Below are positions 4,705 to 8,390 of a stretch of 8,390 nt of DNA, in pieces. Below the pieces are notes generated by a model that had not been told where the DNA came from, made no database searches, and saw nothing but the letters and a program-made list of their open reading frames with translations. Origin of the DNA: Holosporales bacterium (GTDB lineage: Bacteria; Pseudomonadota; Alphaproteobacteria; RUG11792); assembly GCA_031257415.1 (NCBI GenBank), contig JAIROR010000050.1, positions 1-8,390 on the forward strand, in the 5' to 3' direction. Each line of letters opens with the position of its first letter. The stretch's first letter is position 1. The translations under genes and the position numbers were made by a program.

Positions 4705-7158
4705 ATGAACAAGAAATTGTTGGTGATAGCAGGTTGCGCGCTTGCAGCCTGTGGAGGAGCAAGTGGCGGCCGGACGACAACCTGCACAAACTATTCAGGT
4801 GTGTTTATTCAGGTTGGGGGTGGTCTTGTACACACGAGCGCCAAGTGCACAACAGTCACAAAGGACGGAAAAAAGCTCAAAGGAACGAAAGTTGGCAGCG
4901 CAGTGGATAATCAGTGGACGGTTGACATTGCTGGCGCTACGTTGTCAGAGGAAGTGGCGCTCTCGGAACTTCTCAAGCATACGGCAATACTCGCCCAAAT
5001 CGATGCAGAGAAAGCAAGATTGATGGATAAGAGGCTGAGGAGTGTTGTTGCTTCTGCTGCTCATGCTGGTGGTGTTGCTGCTGCTGCTAACCAGCATGAG
5101 TTTGGCGTAGATTGGGGCAGGGATGCCGTCCATGTTGGTAATAACTGCGCTGCGCTTGCGGTGACAGTTAGCGTTGTTAACGCTGGTACTGCTGTTGCGG
5201 TGAATAACGATCATATTGAAGATGCCGTTATTGCCGCAAGAAATGCTTTCTGGGGGTTTGGAAATCTTGTGTCTTCTTTGGGGGGGAAGGTGCTTCGTGT
5301 TGCTCCTCTTGCTCCTGTTGCTGGAGCAACAGAGTACAGTAATGCAAATGACCTTATTGCTGCTGCTGGTGGTGGTGGTGGTAATGTAACTATTGGTGCG
5401 GATGTGTATGTACAATTTGGTTCGGCTGCTCCAGTTAAAGTTTTGGATGGTGCTGATATACTTTTCAGCACTGCTGGTGGTGGTGCTGTTGGTGCTGGTG
5501 CTTTAGCGGACGCCAATGGCTTGGTTCGTCGCCAAAGGTTTAACGGCATCGTGAAAAACCTGCTCAGTGCTCTAGATCTAACCAGAGATGCATACATGGC
5601 AGCCTACGTCAAGCCGGCGCTCGCCAGACTTAACATCGATCCAGAAAATTATAGCGACAAGACGAAGGAGACGTCTGAAAAGACCATGAGCTCAACGATA
5701 AATCTAAAGCCAGTCGCTGATCAGATTGTCCTTCATGATAAGCTGAAAAAATTGCTTGATAAGTGGAAGACTGGACGCGTAAGTGGCGCTGTTGACGTTG
5801 GTGCTTATACTGCTGCTGTTGCTACTGCTGCTGGAATGGACGCGGATGTGTACACTGCGCTGTCTAAAGTTGGGGCAGAGTTCTTTGATCGTGCTCCTGC
5901 TGGTGGTGCTGGTGCTGTCCAGAATGCTGCAATTGCTGCTATAAATGCAGGAGCCGTAGGAGCACCACCTGAAGAAGCTATTAGAAGCGTATTGTACGAT
6001 CTGAAGACTCAGCTTACACAACTTCACCCTGATATTAAACTTTTCGTTGATAATGCTGGTGTTCGCACGGAGTATGACAATGCAAACAAGGTAGCAATCA
6101 GTATTGTAAACCACGTTGCTTTAATTAACACAAAAATCACTGCTACGATTCCAGGAATAGAGGGCGAAGTAACATTGCTTCCTACGGGACATATCTTAGG
6201 ATCTGATATTGCTTCCGGTGGTGTTGCTGCTGGCAACGCAGACGTAACCAACGACCGTGTCAACGCTGTTGTTGGAGCGGTATGCACTGTGCTTGGAAAT
6301 GCGATATCTGCTGTTGGCAATATGGCGACAGATCCGAAGTTCACTGCTGAACTAAAGGCAATTCACAGGGATTCCTCCAATGTTGAGACGGCTCCTAAAG
6401 TGATCACGAAAAAAGATGATAATGCGGCTATATGCGCCGAACTTCAGGCTCAAACGACTAGCACTTCTGGCCATAAAAACCACATGTACGGAACTATAGC
6501 AGGTGGATTCCAATATTCGAACAGAATATTTGCAGCTGTTGAAATTGGCGGAACAGTCTATCATATGGATATCCCAATCAGAACAGATGAAGACAACCTG
6601 GCAAACACTACTCACGCGCTTCCAAATGGTGGATCATTGGTCTATGGGACACAGGTTCCTGGCGGATTCGGAAAGCAAACGTTGCGTGCGAAGTATTCCT
6701 TCGATGGAATGGCCCGATTTGGTGTGAGTGTTTTCGACGGAGTGCTTAATTTTTATGGAATGGTCGGCGGGCAAAGAATATCCTATGAACATACGTATTC
6801 AGCGCCTAATGCTGGTAGTGCCTCTATTGGGAGTGTCACCTATGTACCCGGCACTGTTACTGTGGATAATATGTGCTCAACAGGCGTATCCGAAGAAGGC
6901 GCTTCCGGAGTGGCTGCCGGGGAGCAAAAGCATAAGATAGACAAGATCAGAGCAATCTTCGGAGTAGGCACACAAATCAATATCACCCGCAACTTTGGGC
7001 TTGATGTACGATTCCAAATGTCACCGAAAATCAAATTCGATGTCCCCACGGATGCATACAATGCGTCGCTTCTGCATGACCTATGCAGCCAAGGAGCAAT
7101 AAACCAAATTGAACTCACGACGTTTGAGATGAAAATTGGAGCAGTCTTGAGGCTCTAA
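4705..7158 (+). CDS. Large outer-membrane surface protein with Ala/Gly-rich runs
   Basis: The product is 817 aa from ATG 4705 (825 aa from ATG 4681). It opens with MNKKLLVIAGCALAACGG, a signal peptide with two possible lipoboxes (IAGC and LAAC), so it is probably a lipoprotein. The middle, roughly residues 100-480, is dominated by Ala, Val, Gly and Asn, with runs such as AAAGGGGG and TAGGGAVGAGA, separated by ordinary, partly charged helical segments (for example LHDKLKKLLDKWKTG). The last ~230 residues, from HKNHMYGTIAGGFQYS to FEMKIGAVLRL, alternate hydrophobic and polar residues with aromatic girdle-like positions and look like a small outer-membrane beta-barrel, as in Rickettsiales surface antigens. 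The terminal residue is Leu rather than the usual aromatic. A lipidated N-terminus with a C-terminal barrel is unusual. I recognise no named family. The role is inferred to be a surface-exposed antigen or adhesin. It is transcribed alone. Confidence 0.85.
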   Translation: MNKKLLVIAGCALAACGGASGGRTTTCTNYSGVFIQVGGGLVHTSAKCTTVTKDGKKLKGTKVGSAVDNQWTVDIAGATLSEEVALSELLKHTAILAQIDAEKARLMDKRLRSVVASAAHAGGVAAAANQHEFGVDWGRDAVHVGNNCAALAVTVSVVNAGTAVAVNNDHIEDAVIAARNAFWGFGNLVSSLGGKVLRVAPLAPVAGATEYSNANDLIAAAGGGGGNVTIGADVYVQFGSAAPVKVLDGADILFSTAGGGAVGAGALADANGLVRRQRFNGIVKNLLSALDLTRDAYMAAYVKPALARLNIDPENYSDKTKETSEKTMSSTINLKPVADQIVLHDKLKKLLDKWKTGRVSGAVDVGAYTAAVATAAGMDADVYTALSKVGAEFFDRAPAGGAGAVQNAAIAAINAGAVGAPPEEAIRSVLYDLKTQLTQLHPDIKLFVDNAGVRTEYDNANKVAISIVNHVALINTKITATIPGIEGEVTLLPTGHILGSDIASGGVAAGNADVTNDRVNAVVGAVCTVLGNAISAVGNMATDPKFTAELKAIHRDSSNVETAPKVITKKDDNAAICAELQAQTTSTSGHKNHMYGTIAGGFQYSNRIFAAVEIGGTVYHMDIPIRTDEDNLANTTHALPNGGSLVYGTQVPGGFGKQTLRAKYSFDGMARFGVSVFDGVLNFYGMVGGQRISYEHTYSAPNAGSASIGSVTYVPGTVTVDNMCSTGVSEEGASGVAAGEQKHKIDKIRAIFGVGTQINITRNFGLDVRFQMSPKIKFDVPTDAYNASLLHDLCSQGAINQIELTTFEMKIGAVLRL
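5359..5382 (+). repeat. Trinucleotide run GCT3-GGT5
   Basis: Three GCT codons are followed by five GGT codons, encoding AAAGGGGG. It is the purest of several similar runs in the surface-protein gene. Others lie near 5041-5088, 5470-5502, 5788-5829 and 5890-5940. The shared use of T in the third position and the pure units point to slippage expansion. Confidence 0.8.
5470..5502 (+). repeat. GCT/GGT/GTT codon run in surface protein gene
   Basis: Eleven consecutive codons, starting with ACT and then only GCT, GGT or GTT, encode TAGGGAVGAGA. The composition contrasts with the flanking segments, which use all third bases. Confidence 0.7.
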
Positions 7159-7159
7159 A

Positions 7160-7200
7160 TTAATAAAACCAAAACGAGGAGCACGAAACATCGTGCTCCT
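7160..7200 (-). terminator. Intrinsic terminator for the His-rich gene
   Basis: A perfect 10-bp stem, AGGAGCACGA (7177-7186) and TCGTGCTCCT (7191-7200), closes on a four-base loop. Read on the minus strand it is followed by CGTTTTGGTTTTATTAATT, a T-rich tail, so it fits as terminator of the minus-strand genes. On the plus strand the stem is followed by TGCTCCCC without T-run. It lies 18 bp after the surface-protein stop and may still end that transcript or protect its 3' end. Confidence 0.75.
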
Positions 7201-7233
7201 TGCTCCCCACCACCACCGGGGTTGATTAGCTTT

Positions 7234-7255
7234 GCTGGTGGCTTTCGCTACCAGC
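7234..7255 (-). repeat. Hairpin over the stop codon of the His-rich gene
   Basis: GCTGGTGGC (7234-7242) pairs with GCTACCAGC (7247-7255) around TTTC, with one G-U pair. The stop codon of the minus-strand gene (7248-7250) lies within the stem. A shorter CCCC/GGGG pairing lies between this and the terminator. Confidence 0.55.
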
Positions 7256-7613
7256 GAGCATTATGGGGACGGTGATGAGGACGCCTCCAATGATGTGGCT
7301 TTCCCTGGTAATATTTCTGATGACCGTCTTTTAAATTGCAATGCTTTAAATGACCTGGCCTTCCATGAAAACGTCTACCATACGGCCTTCCATCTCGCTG
7401 CTTCTCCCAGTGCTTGTGCTGCCCAAACGGCGGCCTGTGACGCGGCCCATGCAGCCTGTGGTGCTGTCCGCACCGCTTATCATGCGATCCACAATGATGA
7501 TACTGTGGACGATGATGCGGAGACTGCCCTCCAAACGGATGCGGATGATGGTGCGCGCTCGCTCCACCAACAACTCCAAGCAAAGCAATCAACGAAATAA
7601 AGAACTTCTTCAT
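7248..7613 (-). CDS. Small exported histidine-rich basic protein
   Basis: The product is 121 aa. MKKFFISLIALLGVVGGASA is a textbook Sec signal peptide, with cleavage expected after ASA. The mature part is about 101 residues, of which 24 are His, with many Arg, Pro, Gly and Lys and three Cys. HH-R/W-P type motifs recur (SPHHRPQYHH, QHHRLHGPRHR, PHHWRRPHHRPH). Such composition suggests metal binding (Ni, Zn, Cu) in the periplasm or outside the cell, but no family is recognised and the role is inference. The longer frame begins at 7655, but that codon overlaps the -10 box, so the transcript starts downstream of it. ATG 7613 directly opens the signal peptide and has a GAGAAG sequence four bases upstream. 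The opposite strand has a 122-codon open frame, probably a by-product of the skewed composition. The gene follows pepP on the same strand but has its own promoter. Confidence 0.75.
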   Translation of the reverse strand: MKKFFISLIALLGVVGGASAHHHPHPFGGQSPHHRPQYHHCGSHDKRCGQHHRLHGPRHRPPFGQHKHWEKQRDGRPYGRRFHGRPGHLKHCNLKDGHQKYYQGKPHHWRRPHHRPHNARW

Positions 7614-7646
7614 AAAGCTTCTCATAAAATACAAAACTCTACGAGA

Positions 7647-7675
7647 ATTATACAACAGAAACTCAATGTTGTAAA
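7647..7675 (-). promoter_or_regulatory. Near-consensus sigma70-type promoter of the His-rich gene
   Basis: On the minus strand TTTACA (7670-7675) and TATAAT (7647-7652) are separated by exactly 17 bp. The -10 is a perfect match and the -35 matches five of six bases. The expected transcription start near 7640 gives a leader of about 27 bases before ATG 7613. It lies in the gap directly after the pepP stop. Confidence 0.8.
7652..7672. promoter_or_regulatory. Dyad inside the promoter, possible operator
   Basis: ACAACA (7652-7657) and TGTTGT (7667-7672) form a perfect 6-bp inverted repeat with a nine-base spacer that spans the region between the -35 and -10 boxes. A repressor bound here would block RNA polymerase. 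Six-base arms can arise by chance, so this is only a candidate. Confidence 0.35.
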
Positions 7676-7678
7676 TGA

Positions 7679-8390
7679 CTATTGTCGTATTTTCCTGGTG
7701 TTTTCTTTAAGCCAGTCGATTGCTATCTTGTCTGCCCCAAACAGCTGCCAATACTCGTCTAGCACTCGCTTGTTGTAATTGTCGAGCCACGCGATTTCTT
7801 TCGGTTCAAGCATCTCGAAATCAATTAGTTTATAGCAAAAAGGAATATGCGTTATTGTCTCAAATACAACATAACCATCTTGCTCTTCGACACTGGCTAG
7901 CATATTCTCCAACCTAATACCAAAATCATCAGTGTAGTATCCAGGCTCGATGGTCGTCACCATATTTCCCGTAATTTTGTCGTTGCTGCCACCCGATATC
8001 GCCGGTCTCTGGTGGACGCTCCTATAGTTGCCAACGCCGTGCCCAGTGCCAAAGTAATAGTCCATTGAGTTCTGCCACATGCAATACCTGCATATCGAAT
8101 CGAGGCAGCTTCCTTTCGTCCCACTAGGAAATCTGGCAGTTGAATAATGAATAATCGCTTTCAATATGGTCGTATACACCTTTTGATATAGAGGACTTGG
8201 CCTATTGCCAATATATATCACCCTTGTCACATCGGTTGTACTATTTTTAAAATGGAAACCAGCGTCAAAAAGAAACAGCGCATCACCCCTTATGATGTCC
8301 GCCGACGCCTGGTGATGAACAATGGAAGTATTTTTACCGGAAGCACATATTGGAATAAAAGAATAATCTATAGCATCCGCGTTTTTGAAA
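7679..8390 (-). CDS. pepP: Xaa-Pro aminopeptidase (M24B), C-terminal part
   Basis: The enzyme removes an N-terminal residue that precedes proline and uses two metal ions in the M24 'pita-bread' fold. The frame is open to the right edge, so the N-terminal domain is outside the window. A GTG at 8230 is an internal codon and not the start. Metal ligands are visible in order: Asp in LFDAG and Asp in TTDVTR, 11 residues apart as in the family; His in FGTGHGVG; Glu in IEPGYY; and Glu in RLEN. SIVHHQAS before the first ligand and SVHQRP after the His are also typical. The tail (FETITHIPFCYKLIDFEML.. EIAWLDNYNKRVLDEY) matches the C-terminal extension of the eukaryote-like AMPP subgroup. The visible part is 236 codons. 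The gene probably supports peptide use or turnover. The symbol is by family; the longer AMPP type is often unnamed in bacteria. Confidence 0.94.
   Translation of the reverse strand, partial: FKNADAIDYSFIPICASGKNTSIVHHQASADIIRGDALFLFDAGFHFKNSTTDVTRVIYIGNRPSPLYQKVYTTILKAIIHYSTARFPSGTKGSCLDSICRYCMWQNSMDYYFGTGHGVGNYRSVHQRPAISGGSNDKITGNMVTTIEPGYYTDDFGIRLENMLASVEEQDGYVVFETITHIPFCYKLIDFEMLEPKEIAWLDNYNKRVLDEYWQLFGADKIAIDWLKENTRKIRQ

Noticed and set aside
7177..7200. Terminator for the large surface protein on the plus strand
   Set aside because: The hairpin is followed by TGCTCCCC on the plus strand; the T-rich tail is on the minus-strand side. It may still protect the plus transcript but I assign it to the minus strand.
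7232..7600. Plus-strand open frame of 122 codons opposite the His-rich gene
   Set aside because: It is Ala/Asp-rich as expected from reading His/Arg-rich DNA backwards, has no signal peptide or clear ribosome binding site, and the minus-strand reading has signal peptide, promoter and terminator.
8228..8230. GTG as start of the aminopeptidase
   Set aside because: The frame continues upstream to the window edge with conserved M24 sequence (FDAG, SIVHH), so this codon is internal.

Overview
The window looks like part of a moderately AT-rich alphaproteobacterial chromosome, most likely an obligately intracellular or otherwise host-associated member of the Rickettsiales. The evidence is the alphaproteobacterial flavour of FabI (HSIAFSDKNEL..RY.DTS block) and LipB, the frequent change of coding strand from gene to gene, loosely packed intergenic regions, and several exported proteins without obvious relatives. 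The placement in Alphaproteobacteria is fairly firm; the order is inference, and I cannot name a genus.

Layout. 1-484 has no convincing gene but holds three copies of a 66-bp tandem repeat, each with a hairpin at its centre. 485-1795 (+) encodes an exported protein made of two diverged copies of one ~200-residue unit. 1801-1903 is a large interrupted inverted repeat between converging genes. 1923-2600 (-) encodes an unrecognised 225-aa protein. 2601-2922 is a divergent promoter region. 2923-3714 (+) is fabI (enoyl-ACP reductase), converging with lipB (octanoyltransferase) at 3745-4356 (-). 4357-4704 is a second divergent intergenic region. 4705-7158 (+) encodes an ~817-aa outer-membrane protein with a lipoprotein-like signal peptide, Ala/Gly/Val runs built from GCT/GGT/GTT codons, and a C-terminal part resembling a beta-barrel. 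7160-7255 holds stacked hairpins, one of which is a good terminator for the minus strand. 7248-7613 (-) encodes a small exported histidine-rich basic protein with its own near-consensus sigma70-type promoter at 7647-7675. 7679-8390 (-) is the C-terminal part of an M24B Xaa-Pro aminopeptidase that runs off the right edge.

How the genes relate. FabI and LipB belong to connected pathways: FabI completes each cycle of type II fatty-acid elongation, and LipB moves the octanoyl group from octanoyl-ACP to lipoyl domains. The genes are convergent, so they are not an operon. The exported proteins (two-unit protein, large outer-membrane protein, His-rich protein) are the lineage-specific part and the best candidates for host-interface functions. 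The His-rich gene with its promoter and embedded dyad, and the 66-bp repeat with a compensated base-pair change, are the two items most worth following up.
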